Shown: positions 18,788 through 27,400, counted from the stretch's first letter. The stretch: DNA of 64,000 nt from Desulfonatronum thiodismutans (GCF_000717475.1 NZ_JPIK01000004.1:205843-269842), one strand, 5' to 3'. Made by a program: numbers and translations. Notes: generated by a model not told the origin, from the letters alone.

Positions 18788-19483
18788 TCAGCTTGACGAC
18801 TGCGTTCCACCCAAGGCCTTTTGCAGAAAAAAGCCCGCGACGAACAAGCCCGCCAGAACCAGTAGCGGCCACATCACGTCCAGGGTGAACAAGTCTCCGA
18901 CCTCGTCGGCGTCCACGACATTATGCAGGATGGACGCGTAGAGCATCCCTTTGACCAGGTACCCTAAGATAGCGCTGGAAACGAAGCGTTTCAGGGGTAC
19001 CCGCAACAGTCCGGAACCATAGTTGATCACGGAATGGGGAAAGCCGGGCAAGGTGCGCATGGCGCAGAGCATCAGAAAGTTCGTGTTGCTCCGCAAGACC
19101 TTGTACACCTTTTGCCGCCGAACCTGCTCCACCCAGGAAACCGCGATCTTTCCAGAGAAATAGTAGGCCGCCATGCTGCCCATCACGCCTCCGGCGGCGA
19201 TCATCGCCGCTGCAGGCAGCGGATCGTAGAGCAGCCCGATGACCAGAAACATGACCGAACCGGGCAAGGCGAAGGCGAAAGGCAGGGCCTGGGCCAGGAC
19301 CAATACCGGCACGAGCCACCAGGCATGGGTCCACTCGGCGGCCTTAACGTGGACCATGCTCCAGTCAAAGGCAGCTCCCAAAGCCGCCATGACAGCCAGC
19401 ATCGCCACCGCGGAAGCCCAGCCCGCGATGGTCAACGCGGAGGTCCCGTGCAACCGGTCACCAGCACGACTCATCAGCGACAT
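18788..19483 (-). CDS. TVP38/TMEM64 (VTT-domain) membrane protein
   Basis: Inner-membrane protein of the DedA/VTT superfamily, 231 residues, with about six hydrophobic segments. The VTT core is visible: FALPGSVMFLVIGLLYDP, then a re-entrant G-rich helix, and RTLPGFPHSVINYGSGLL, the family's conserved R..P..P...NY.SG motif. Bacterial members are linked to lipid scrambling or membrane homeostasis, but the substrate here is unknown. It begins the minus-strand group that includes the PilZ gene. Confidence 0.85.
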   Translation of the reverse strand: MSLMSRAGDRLHGTSALTIAGWASAVAMLAVMAALGAAFDWSMVHVKAAEWTHAWWLVPVLVLAQALPFAFALPGSVMFLVIGLLYDPLPAAAMIAAGGVMGSMAAYYFSGKIAVSWVEQVRRQKVYKVLRSNTNFLMLCAMRTLPGFPHSVINYGSGLLRVPLKRFVSSAILGYLVKGMLYASILHNVVDADEVGDLFTLDVMWPLLVLAGLFVAGFFLQKALGGTQSSS

Positions 19484-19795
19484 AATTCCTTCAGAAAATC
19501 ATGTTGTTCAAAAACAATCCGTTGCGATGGCCCAGAGTCAACGGAGTGGGGAATCACCACATCCACAAATCCGCAAGGGAAGACATACCTCTGACCAAGC
19601 TAACGGAAAGCACGGATCAGGTACAGCCCGCCCCAGAAGGAAACACCCTTTACAATAACGTAAACATGGAGCTGTTTATTACGCATTTTTGTCGGCCTAA
19701 AATGGCTTTCCCGGAGACGGGTGCAAATAAAATCATATAATTCAAATTATTATTATTTTTGCATATCTGGAATACTTTTTGCGATACCAACGAGT
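19484..19795. other. Gene-free divergent intergenic region
   Basis: About 310 bases between the TVP38 gene and the NifA-like gene, strongly AT-rich in its last 100 bases. No gene or tRNA is seen. A TGG-N8-TTGC sequence at 19768-19783 resembles a sigma-54 promoter but lies too close to the start codon to be convincing. Confidence 0.4.
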
Positions 19796-21391
19796 ATGCG
19801 TCCAGACACCAGAGATCTCAAGCTGAAAGTCCTTTCCAGTATCAGTGAAGTTATCGCCAACCTGCCGGACCTGGAAAACACCCTCAGGGACGTGCTGCGG
19901 ATCCTCTCGGAGACGCTGAGCATGAAGCGGGCCACGGTGACCCTCCTGGATCGCAAGACCGGCATGCTGTTCATTACCGCCTCACATGGCCTGAGCGCGG
20001 AAGAAATGCGCCGCGGGGTGTACCGCCTGGACGAGGGCGTTACCGGGAAGATCTTTCAGACCGGCAAGCCCTACGCCATCCCGGACATCCGCAAGGAGCC
20101 GCTGTTCCTGAACAAAACCCAATCCCGCACCCTGGAAAAGCAGCACCTGACCTTCATCGGCGTCCCGGTCATGCTTCAGGGACAGGCCATCGGGGTCCTG
20201 AACGTGGACCGTCTCTTCGAAGACCATGTCTCCTCCCAGGAAGACATCGAATTCCTGCAGGTCGTGGCCGTGCTCATCGCCCAGTTCATCAGCCTGAATG
20301 AAAAATTCCAGGAACTGCGGGCGGAAAACGCCTCTTTGCGCTACAAGGTTTCCAAGGGATCCGACGGCCCGTACATCGTGGGCCGCAGCCTGGCCATGCA
20401 GGAAGTCCAGAGGCAGATCGAGCGGGTCGCCCCGACCAAGGCCACGGTGTTGCTCCAGGGCGAATCCGGCACCGGCAAAACCTTGATCGGGCGGATCATC
20501 CACGATCTTTCCGAGCGGAAGAACTTCCCGTTCATCAAGGTCAACTGTGCTTCCATCCCGGAAAACCTTCTGGAATCGGAGCTGTTCGGGTATGAAAAAG
20601 GGGCGTTCACCGGGGCTATGGGAACCAAGCCGGGAAAGTTCGAGGAAGCGCACAAGGGGTCAATTTTTCTGGACGAAGTGGGCGAACTGCCCTTGGGGTT
20701 GCAGGCCAAGCTGCTCCGGTTCATTCAGGAGAAGGAATTCGAACGCTTGGGCAGCAACAAGACCCGCAAGGTGGACGTGCGCATTTTGGCGGCAACGAAC
20801 AAGGATCTGGAAAGCCTGGCTAACCAGGGAGCTTTCCGTCCGGACCTCTACTACCGCTTGAACGTCTTTCCCATCCACACCCCGGCTCTGCGGGAGCGCA
20901 AGGAGGACATCGAAGGCCTGTTGATTCATTTCCTGCGCAAGGTCAGCCGGGAGTACGACCGGGAAATCCACTTCTCCGTGGAGGCCCTGGAACAGCTCAA
21001 GGGCTACGATTGGCCGGGGAATGTCAGGGAGATGGAAAATCTGATCGAACGGCTGGTGATCCTCAGCGAACAGGAGCGTATCCAACCGGAGCTGATCCAG
21101 CCTTATCTTTCGCCCCGACCCGGAACGACCGAGAGCCCGGCCCATGCCCAGGGCAAGCCCGCTCACTCAGGCACTTCGGACAAACCGGCCCTGCTGCGAG
21201 AGATGGAAAAACGAGAGGTGATCGCGGCCTTGCGCCGTAACGACTGGATCCAGGCCCGGGCCGCCAAGGAACTCGGCCTGACCCAGCGCCAGATGGGCTA
21301 CAAAGTGGCCAAGTTCGAACTGGACGCCATGGTTTCCGTTCAAAAGGTCAAAGCCAGAAAGCGCAAAGTCGAGCAACACCCCGAAGCTTGA
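19796..21391 (+). CDS. NifA-like sigma-54 activator with GAF domain
   Basis: Enhancer-binding protein of 531 residues. GAF domain (about 8-165), AAA+ domain (about 195-425) with Walker A GESGTGKT, the sigma-54 contact loop GAFTGA and Walker B GSIFLDEVGELP, then a Fis-type HTH (about 475-520). The HTH stretch WIQARAAKELGLTQRQMGYK closely resembles NifA. No nif genes are within the window, so the target may be elsewhere or the protein may be a NifA paralogue controlling other genes. ATG at 19796 lacks a clear SD; the frame is open to 19721. Confidence 0.83.
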   Translation: MRPDTRDLKLKVLSSISEVIANLPDLENTLRDVLRILSETLSMKRATVTLLDRKTGMLFITASHGLSAEEMRRGVYRLDEGVTGKIFQTGKPYAIPDIRKEPLFLNKTQSRTLEKQHLTFIGVPVMLQGQAIGVLNVDRLFEDHVSSQEDIEFLQVVAVLIAQFISLNEKFQELRAENASLRYKVSKGSDGPYIVGRSLAMQEVQRQIERVAPTKATVLLQGESGTGKTLIGRIIHDLSERKNFPFIKVNCASIPENLLESELFGYEKGAFTGAMGTKPGKFEEAHKGSIFLDEVGELPLGLQAKLLRFIQEKEFERLGSNKTRKVDVRILAATNKDLESLANQGAFRPDLYYRLNVFPIHTPALRERKEDIEGLLIHFLRKVSREYDREIHFSVEALEQLKGYDWPGNVREMENLIERLVILSEQERIQPELIQPYLSPRPGTTESPAHAQGKPAHSGTSDKPALLREMEKREVIAALRRNDWIQARAAKELGLTQRQMGYKVAKFELDAMVSVQKVKARKRKVEQHPEA

Positions 21392-21460
21392 CGGCCAAGG
21401 AACTCTGCCTCACGGACGCCACGTTCCCCTCCGGACATGCCGTGGTTTCCGGATGCAAAG

Positions 21461-22246
21461 CTACTTGATCAGCCGTCCGCGCATCGCCCGCACCGCCAGT
21501 CCGAAAAACACGCCGCTGAACAAAACCAGATATCCCAGGCTGATCACGGCATTGCTCTCTATCCGCCCCATGGTCGCAAGTCTGGACAGCTCGACCAAGT
21601 GATAAAGCGGGGACAACCAAGCCACCACCTGGGCCCATTCCGGCAACCCGGCCACGGGAAAGAACGTTCCGCTGAACAGGAACAACGGGGTGACGAACAG
21701 GAAGATCGGCAAATTGAACATGTCGATGCTCGGCGTGATCCCGGTAAAGTACATGCCCACCGAGCCGAAGGCCATGCCACCTAAAAAGGCCAAGGGCAGA
21801 ATCCACAAGCCCTCGGGAAGCCGAACCAGCCCGAACAGGGCGATGACCACCAGCATCAGCCCGGCGGCCAGGACCGATTTGGTCGCGCCCCAGAGGATCT
21901 CCGCGGTGATGATTTCCTCCAGGGACAGCGGAGTGGAGAGCATGGCGTCGAAGGTTTTCTGGTAGTACATGCGCACGAACGAGGCGAAGGTGGTCTCGTA
22001 AAAGGCGTTGAACATGATCGCCACGGCCAACAGGGCCGGAGCGATGAAGGCCACATAGGTCAGGCTTTCTCCGGCATAGGACACCTCCCCCACCAGCCCG
22101 CTGAACCCGATGCCGAAGGCCAGCAGGTAGAAGAGCGGCTCCAGCAGCGGAACCAGGAAGTTGACCTTCCAGATTCGCCGGTAGACCACCAAGTTACGCC
22201 GCCAGACCCGCAACAGCCGCAACGAATACCTTCCGGTCCGGATCAT
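21461..22246 (-). CDS. ABC-2 type permease, NodJ-like
   Basis: Membrane component of an ABC-2 exporter, 261 residues, with six hydrophobic segments. The sequence pattern (PLFYLLAFGIGFSGLVG, MSTPLSLEEIITAEILWGATK, SGTFFPVAGLPEWAQ) is that of the NodJ/DrrB group. It overlaps the ATPase gene by 4 nt (ATGA). NodIJ exports lipochitin oligosaccharides in rhizobia, but family members are widespread and the substrate here is unknown. Confidence 0.87.
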   Translation of the reverse strand: MIRTGRYSLRLLRVWRRNLVVYRRIWKVNFLVPLLEPLFYLLAFGIGFSGLVGEVSYAGESLTYVAFIAPALLAVAIMFNAFYETTFASFVRMYYQKTFDAMLSTPLSLEEIITAEILWGATKSVLAAGLMLVVIALFGLVRLPEGLWILPLAFLGGMAFGSVGMYFTGITPSIDMFNLPIFLFVTPLFLFSGTFFPVAGLPEWAQVVAWLSPLYHLVELSRLATMGRIESNAVISLGYLVLFSGVFFGLAVRAMRGRLIK

Positions 22247-23178
22247 TCCCGCAACCCCCTGCCGGTCAAACGTAAAAACACATCTTCCAGCGATCCCGGA
22301 CGGAACGTACAGGTCTGGGCGCAGAATTCGTCCCGCAACCGGTGTTCCAACTCCGGCCCGAGGGTGTTGTAGATGATGATCCGCTCTCCAAGGTCATCGT
22401 GGGCCAGGCCTTGAGAACGGACAAACACTCGCAGTTCCTCTGAAGGCGACTCCACTTCCGCCACCGAGTCCCCGGCATGCTCCCGGATCAGGTCTTTCGG
22501 CGTCCCTTCCACCAGCACCCGGCCGTGGTCCACGATGATCAATCGGTCGCACAGCCAGGCCGCCTCTTCCATGTAGTGCGTGGTCAGGAGCATGGTCAGC
22601 CCCCGGCTCCGGAGTTCCTTTAGTTTGTCCCAGACCTGATGCCGGGACTGCGGGTCCAGGCCGGTGGTCGGTTCGTCCAGAATAATCAGCTCCGGCTCGT
22701 TGATCAGGGCCCGCGCCAGCATCAACCGCCGGGCCATGCCTCCGGAAAGATGCTCCACCTTGGCCTGCTTCTTGTGCTCCAGGGCGAAGTACTCCAGCAG
22801 TTCCCCGGTCCGTCGGCCGGCCTCGACCTTGGGTAAGGAAAAGTATCCGGCGAAGACCAGCAGGTTCTGCTCCACGGTCAGATCCGGGTCCAGGGTGTTC
22901 TCCTGCTGGCAGACCCCCAGCCTGGACCGAACCTCCCGCCATCCCCGCCCGATGTCCAACCCGAAAACCCGCATGCTTCCGGAGGTCAGAGGCGAAAAGC
23001 CGTAGATCATCCGAATGGCCGTGGTCTTCCCCGCCCCATTCGGTCCCAACACCCCGAAAAACTCACCTTTCTCCACGCGAAAGCTCAGGTCGTCCACAGC
23101 CGTGAACGACCCGAACCGCTTACGCAGATTACGGGCCTCAATGATCGGCGGATTGGATTGCGAGGGCACAAAAACCAT
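22243..23178 (-). CDS. ABC exporter ATP-binding protein, NodI-like
   Basis: ATPase partner of the NodJ-like permease, 311 residues. Walker A GPNGAGKTT, signature HLSGGMARRLMLARAL, Walker B LIILDEPTTGLDPQ and H-loop TTHYMEEA are all intact. The LSGGMARRL form with Met-Ala is typical of the NodI/DrrA group. The C-terminal ~70 residues form the extra regulatory domain of that group. ATG at 23178 is preceded by AGGA. Confidence 0.88.
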   Translation of the reverse strand: MVFVPSQSNPPIIEARNLRKRFGSFTAVDDLSFRVEKGEFFGVLGPNGAGKTTAIRMIYGFSPLTSGSMRVFGLDIGRGWREVRSRLGVCQQENTLDPDLTVEQNLLVFAGYFSLPKVEAGRRTGELLEYFALEHKKQAKVEHLSGGMARRLMLARALINEPELIILDEPTTGLDPQSRHQVWDKLKELRSRGLTMLLTTHYMEEAAWLCDRLIIVDHGRVLVEGTPKDLIREHAGDSVAEVESPSEELRVFVRSQGLAHDDLGERIIIYNTLGPELEHRLRDEFCAQTCTFRPGSLEDVFLRLTGRGLRE

Positions 23179-23524
23179 ACTCTTCCTGACTCCATCAACA
23201 AAAATGTTCTGAAAGTTCGGCTAGGGCCGCACGCATTCATTCCCAAAAGCGACGCCAAGGCCAAAGCCCATTGCTCCGTGGCCCGGACTCACGGCCTTGA
23301 AGCCTGCAATAGCCCCTTCGTCCAACTCAAGCAATCACCAGCATTGCGCGGCCCACGACCACCCGAGATGTATTTCCCTTGAATACTCCTCTTTATACGC
23401 GGCACTCCATTCTTGCTCCCCACCCCCTCAAAAGGTAACCTCAATCAATAGAGCCCAGGCGCGCACCCTCTTCCCGCAATCCCTGGCTGTTTTTCCAGAA
23501 AAAAAACTTTTCTCGACCAACTCC
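23179..23524. other. Intergenic region, no gene seen
   Basis: About 345 bases between the divergent NodI-like and ArfB-like genes. The ArfB frame stays open leftward to 23297, but that segment lacks any family similarity and is treated as untranslated. No repeat, hairpin or clear promoter was recognised. Confidence 0.4.
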
Positions 23525-23956
23525 ATGCCCTCCCTCCCAATCCCCCCCGACCTGCTTGAACGCTCTCCCGACGTGGAGTTGGAGTTTCTGCGCAGTTCCG
23601 GACCGGGTGGGCAGAATGTGAACAAGGTTTCCACGGCGGTGCGCCTGCGCTTCGCCGTTCACTCCACCCCGCTGCTGCCCGAGGACGTACGCCAACGCCT
23701 GATCTTTCGAGCAGGCAGGCGGATGACCGACGAAGGGGAATTGATCATCGAGGCTCGCCGACACCGGACGCAAGAGCGCAACCGTTCCGACGCCTTGCTT
23801 CGCTTGGCCGAACTGATCGCCGAATCCTGGCGTCCGCCTCGACCTCGCCGTCCCACCAAGCCGAGCCTGGGGGCGCGGCAGCGCAGACTGGATCGAAAGA
23901 AACGCCGTGGAAACGTTAAACAAACCCGTAAAACCGTGGACGAGGAGAAAGGATGA
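23525..23956 (+). CDS. arfB: ArfB/YaeJ-type peptidyl-tRNA hydrolase (ribosome rescue)
   Basis: Codon-independent release factor of 143 residues that frees stalled ribosomes. The catalytic GGQ lies in SSGPGGQNVNKVST near residue 26-28. The C terminus is the basic tail (RRLDRKKRRGNVKQTRK) that enters the mRNA channel in ArfB. Length matches the family and lacks the codon-recognition domains of RF1/RF2. The ATG at 23525 starts 15 residues before the family core. Its stop overlaps the phosphoesterase start by 4 nt. Confidence 0.92.
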   Translation: MPSLPIPPDLLERSPDVELEFLRSSGPGGQNVNKVSTAVRLRFAVHSTPLLPEDVRQRLIFRAGRRMTDEGELIIEARRHRTQERNRSDALLRLAELIAESWRPPRPRRPTKPSLGARQRRLDRKKRRGNVKQTRKTVDEEKG

Positions 23957-25080
23957 CGTTTTTTCTGACCGCGAGCCTGGTCTATCTGTCCATGCACCTG
24001 CTGGTCTGGGCGCGGATGGGCGCACAGCTCGGCCTCGGGCTTCGGAAATGGCTGATCGGCCTGCCGGCGGTCCTGGCCCTGACCGCGACCCCGTTTCTGG
24101 CCTACTTGATCCCTGCGGACTGGCCTCACCCCCTGGTGCGCATCCTGTGGTGGCTGGTCTTTGTCTGGATGGGGACGGCCTTTTATCTGTTCTGGCTGCA
24201 AATCCTGAGTCTGGTCTTGCAAGGACTGCTCAAACTACCGCCGGCCGCCAAAACTCGCTGGTTCCCCCGCGGCCCGCGCCAACTCCTCACGGTCCTGGCC
24301 CTGACCGCGATCATCGTGCTCTACGGCCTGTACGCGGCCACGCAGTGGGAAACGCCCCGGATCGAAATTCGCACGCCCCTGGTGACCGCGAACACCCGCA
24401 TCGTGCTGGTCAGCGACACCCACTTCGGCGTGATGACTCGACAGGCCTGGGTGGAGCGGCTGACCGGGTTCGTCGACGAACTGGAGCCGGACTTGGTGCT
24501 GCTGGCCGGAGATCAGATCAACGACCATCCGGAGTGGCTGGAACCCAAGGCCGCCGCCATGGCCCGCCTCGCCCCGCCCCTGGGCGTCTTCGGGGTCCTG
24601 GGCAACCATGAATTCTACGTCGGCTTGCAAACCAGCCGAGCCTTCCACGACTTGGCCGGAATCCGCCTGCTGCGCAACGAGACCCTGATCCTGCCGGACA
24701 CCGGCATCCAGTTGATCGGCATCGACGACCCGACCTGGGGCTTCATGGACCGCGAATTCATGATCCGCCACCTGGACCGGCTCTCTCCCGAACTCTCGCC
24801 GGACCACTTTCAGATCCTGCTCACCCACCGGCCCTGGGCCTGGGATGAAAGAGCCGCGCCCCAGGGCATCCACCTGATGGTCGCGGGCCACACCCACGGT
24901 GGCCAGATTTTTCCATTCCACTGGTTCGTCAAAAGGCAGCACAAATATCTCGCCGGTCACTTTCAGCAAGGCGACAGCCACCTCTACGTGACCACCGGCG
25001 CGGGCACCTGGGGCCCGCCGCTGCGCGTCGGCGCACGGCCTGAAGTCGTGGTCATCGACCTGGTCCGAGACACAAATTGA
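23953..25080 (+). CDS. Membrane-anchored metallophosphoesterase (YkuE-like)
   Basis: Calcineurin-like phosphoesterase of 375 residues. The N-terminal 130 residues contain four hydrophobic segments; the C-terminal domain has the metal motifs LVSDTHFG, LLAGDQIND, GVLGNHEFY and VAGHTHGGQ. The GDQIND form replaces the usual GDxxD. Homologues such as YkuE and LpxG-like proteins hydrolyse phospholipid or nucleotide phosphates; the substrate here is unknown. AGGAGAAAGG precedes the start, which overlaps the arfB stop (ATGA). Confidence 0.87.
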   Translation: MTFFLTASLVYLSMHLLVWARMGAQLGLGLRKWLIGLPAVLALTATPFLAYLIPADWPHPLVRILWWLVFVWMGTAFYLFWLQILSLVLQGLLKLPPAAKTRWFPRGPRQLLTVLALTAIIVLYGLYAATQWETPRIEIRTPLVTANTRIVLVSDTHFGVMTRQAWVERLTGFVDELEPDLVLLAGDQINDHPEWLEPKAAAMARLAPPLGVFGVLGNHEFYVGLQTSRAFHDLAGIRLLRNETLILPDTGIQLIGIDDPTWGFMDREFMIRHLDRLSPELSPDHFQILLTHRPWAWDERAAPQGIHLMVAGHTHGGQIFPFHWFVKRQHKYLAGHFQQGDSHLYVTTGAGTWGPPLRVGARPEVVVIDLVRDTN

Positions 25081-25099
25081 CTTTCCCGGCCACAACTAC

Positions 25100-25128
25100 T
25101 TGCCAAACGAAACTCAAATCTATATGTA
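25100..25128 (+). promoter_or_regulatory. Promoter of tRNA-Met
   Basis: TTGCCA (25100-25105), 17-bp spacer, TATGTA (25123-25128); the tRNA begins about 28 nt after the predicted start site. Confidence 0.6.
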
Positions 25129-25162
25129 ACCAAATTCTTGTTCGGGAGGCACTCCCTCCAAG

Positions 25163-25239
25163 GGCGAGGTAGCTCAGGTGGTCAGAGCATGCGGCTCATA
25201 TCCGCAGAGTCGGGGGTTCAAGTCCCTCCCTCGCTACCA
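25163..25239 (+). tRNA. Elongator tRNA-Met (CAT)
   Basis: A 77-nt cloverleaf with encoded CCA. Anticodon loop CTCATAT gives CAT. The acceptor GGCGAGG pairs with CCTCGCT, leaving a G1-U72 wobble typical of bacterial elongator tRNA-Met. A terminator follows. A degenerate copy of its 3' end and terminator lies at 27401-27468. Confidence 0.95.
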
Positions 25240-25494
25240 AGCAAAATCAAGGGTTCCGGTCGGTTGGCCGGAACCCTTTTTCGTTGCAGGGCGATTCGTC
25301 CACCCCCTGCCCAACCAACGAAAGCCAAGCCAATCTGTCAAACTCATCAGTCCAGTCTGCGTATCCGTCACCGTCCCGTTCCCATTGTCCACGAACCTCT
25401 GGGCCTGGGCTTCGTCGGACATGACCAGCCCGGTCAGGCAAAGCATTGTCGTAACGACCACCATTCCGATCCATTTACCAAAAGTGCGTCCCAT
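25234..25494 (-). pseudogene. Truncated exported DUF1566-type protein
   Basis: The first ~50 codons look genuine: AAGGAG is 8 nt before ATG at 25494, then a signal peptide (about 1-32, cleavage after AQA) and FVDNGNGTVTDTQTGLM, the start of a DUF1566/Lcl-type repeat. After GLM, where the family continues with Trp, the frame runs through unrelated DNA, the antisense of the tRNA-Met terminator, and ends inside the antisense of the tRNA. It is therefore a 5' remnant whose 3' part was lost at a junction near 25345. Any product would be about 86 residues. Confidence 0.65.
25251..25281 (+). terminator. Rho-independent terminator of tRNA-Met
   Basis: GGGTTCCGG and CCGGAACCC form a perfect 9-bp stem with an 8-nt loop, followed by five T. 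Confidence 0.85.
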
Positions 25495-25549
25495 GATGAT
25501 CTCCTTGCCGCTGCGAAGTACAGTATTGTCATGCATTTTGCGTTGACGA

Positions 25550-25906
25550 TTAACGCCACCCCTGCGGATCCGTACACGTAGGATTGTTGCAGAGCAGATC
25601 GCAAAAGCCAGGGTGATCGTCCATGCTGACATAATATGGGATATGTAATGGTCCGTAGTTATCCTCACATACCCCGCCCATGCACGTATAGGATTTGAAC
25701 TGACAACCGACGAGATGTCCCTTCACAATATTTCCATTCACTAATTTTGTAACTGCATATGGATGAATCGTACACCGCTTTGAAAAATAGTCTGTATTTT
25801 TATAGCATATTAGGGTTCTTGCAAATAGACTGCCAGCAGTAAGCAGCGTTGCGACTATGATTAAGAACATTGTTGTTCCGACGCGCAAAGCAATTGTGCG
25901 AAACAT
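25550..25906 (-). CDS. Small Cys-rich exported protein, unknown
   Basis: Unrecognised 118-residue protein. AGGAG lies 8 nt before ATG at 25906. A signal peptide spans about residues 1-30 (hydrophobic core TTMFLIIVATLLTAGS). The mature part has eight cysteines, enough for four disulfides, including CMGGVC and CDLLCNNPTC. Codon use and base composition are AT-richer than the neighbours, suggesting transfer. It follows the DUF1566 remnant's promoter side in the accessory patch. Possible roles (secreted binding protein, adhesin fragment, toxin-like peptide) are guesses. Confidence 0.6.
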   Translation of the reverse strand: MFRTIALRVGTTMFLIIVATLLTAGSLFARTLICYKNTDYFSKRCTIHPYAVTKLVNGNIVKGHLVGCQFKSYTCMGGVCEDNYGPLHIPYYVSMDDHPGFCDLLCNNPTCTDPQGWR

Positions 25907-26322
25907 GGCGATGTCTCCTGTCATGTTTTTATTCTTAAAAATTCTCATATCACTATTTATAATCACTTCACTTATTTAATGACAAATATGAGCATCATTT
26001 CCTCCTTTTCCGCAGAATTTTATTTTATAGTCACAACCTTCCCTGCACATCCTGCGCTCTGCAAACAGTAGCACATGGGTGAAGGTTTAATTCCGATGAT
26101 GTTTGCTTATAAGCACGATCCATGCCGGAATAAAAATACTATAATTACAACATTTTGCAAAAACATGCCAACCAATCGAGCTCCTGCTGTTTGCGCCCAT
26201 TTCGTTGGCACCGACAACACTTCTGGCAAACATCAAAGCGCCCTCAAGCCGTTTTCTGGCCGCGCTGGGGTGGTGTGACTTCTGGGATGGATGTGAATAT
26301 CAGGGGCAGATGGTGGGGCAAT
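25907..26322. other. AT-rich gene-free stretch
   Basis: About 415 bases with no convincing gene. The left two-thirds are AT-rich, unlike the surrounding chromosome; the right third is GC-rich with no recognisable frame. It may contain the promoter of the Cys-rich gene. It reads as decayed foreign DNA. Confidence 0.4.
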
Positions 26323-26414
26323 GAGGGGGACCACTTCAGTGGAGAGTCTTGAAAGGTGATGCTAGCGCCAACAACTCATTCCGTTGTCGTATCCGCTACG
26401 GAATGAAGTGGCCC
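26323..26414. repeat. Inverted-repeat bounded scar, possible IS remnant
   Basis: GGGGGACCACTTCA (26325-26338) is answered by TGAAGTGGCCCC (26404-26415), about 65 bp apart, forming an imperfect terminal-type inverted repeat. Inside is a second palindrome, CATTCCGT / ACGGAATG (about 26380-26404). The hsdR similarity next door stops exactly where the right arm begins. This is what a collapsed insertion element or MITE would leave, but no transposase is present. Confidence 0.45.
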
Positions 26415-26561
26415 CAAGGCGTCCAGGTCGGTGGCCCTGATCTTGGTAGACGGCTCCAGGACGATATTCGCGGGCTTGCCCCGCTCATCAAAAAAACGCC
26501 ACCCGGCTGATTCCAGCAGCTTGTTGATCTTGATCCTGGCTGTTGCTTCCTTTCCTGGCAC
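26376..26561 (-). pseudogene. hsdR 5' remnant (type I restriction R subunit)
   Basis: The first ~47 codons match the N terminus of HsdR-type DEAD helicase/nuclease subunits: KEATARIKINKLLESAGWRF and LEPSTKI.ATDLDALG. After DLDALG the frame enters the inverted-repeat scar and stops within 15 codons. A functional HsdR is about 800-1000 residues, and no hsdM or hsdS is nearby. It is a relic of a restriction-modification locus. Confidence 0.7.
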
Positions 26562-26625
26562 CGCGTCTCCTTTTCAGCTTTGGTCAGGGTGTCGTTCGTC
26601 GAATATTCTCTTCGCACCTTATCGC

Positions 26626-27285
26626 CTACGGGGTGTAACCCGCGGGGTACCCTACGGTCTGAGCAAGAACGATTCTCTGGTGCTCAGCGAGATTCAACGC
26701 CTTGCCGAGCGATATACGATCCAGATTTGCCCTGACCACAGTGGCCAATCCCTCGGATGCGCAGAACAGGTAGACGTTCTGACTGACAAAACCAACGTCC
26801 GCACCGATGTACAGATCGATGCCGTCCGCGGAAACCCCAGTCATTCTGGAAATGTCCGCCACGAAAACCAAATTCATGGGTGCTGTCGCGGCAAACTCCT
26901 GACGGCCTGTAAGAGCTCGAAGATCGCCTTTTGCCACGAGTTTCAGGCTGTGGGACTCTGGCTCGTAGACATAGGAAGAGTCCTGCATCACAACGTAAAC
27001 ATCCACCTCCTGCCAGTTTCTGGCAGATGGCGCGGTACGCCTCCCGGAATCAGGCCGGTTGATCCCAAACGTGGCCCACAGCAGATCACTCAGCATCTGA
27101 TCAGACAGGGTATGATCACTAAACGATCTCGATGACTGGCGCTCTCGCAGGGCCTGCATGAGCGCCATGCCGCCTTCAGTGCGGGGTGGCGGCAAAATCT
27201 TGTCAGAAGAGTCATTTGCAAATGATGGGATGGGATAGGCAAGCATTGCCAGAAGGAAAATGAACAGAGGTAGCAGTATTTTCAT
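26626..27285 (-). CDS. Exported SagB/nitroreductase-family protein
   Basis: Nitroreductase fold protein of 219 residues with a signal peptide (about 1-23, cleavage after SFA). FMN-binding features are visible: RQSSRSFSD near 50 and the stretch GRRTAPSARNWQEVDVYVV, typical of the SagB/ThcOx-like branch, and a C-terminal TVGYPAG. GGAG is 8 nt before ATG at 27285. An exported flavin protein is unusual; homologues with signal peptides occur in anaerobes and are unassigned. The gene appears intact although its surroundings are decayed. Confidence 0.78.
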   Translation of the reverse strand: MKILLPLFIFLLAMLAYPIPSFANDSSDKILPPPRTEGGMALMQALRERQSSRSFSDHTLSDQMLSDLLWATFGINRPDSGRRTAPSARNWQEVDVYVVMQDSSYVYEPESHSLKLVAKGDLRALTGRQEFAATAPMNLVFVADISRMTGVSADGIDLYIGADVGFVSQNVYLFCASEGLATVVRANLDRISLGKALNLAEHQRIVLAQTVGYPAGYTP

Positions 27286-27400
27286 GATTATAGCTCCAAA
27301 GTCTTGGCGAATTCAGAATAGCCGCCTTGCAATTCTCGAAGGATCGCTGGTTTGTTTTCCCGGATATTCTGTCCGCGGGTGTCGGCTTGATTAGAGAGGA

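Noticed and set aside
19768..19783. TGG-N8-TTGC sequence resembling a sigma-54 promoter before the NifA-like gene
   Set aside because: The predicted start site would fall within a few bases of the ATG, and the flanking consensus bases are poor.
26075..26278. Short plus-strand frame in the AT-rich stretch
   Set aside because: No SD, no signal or domain, and it crosses a composition boundary.
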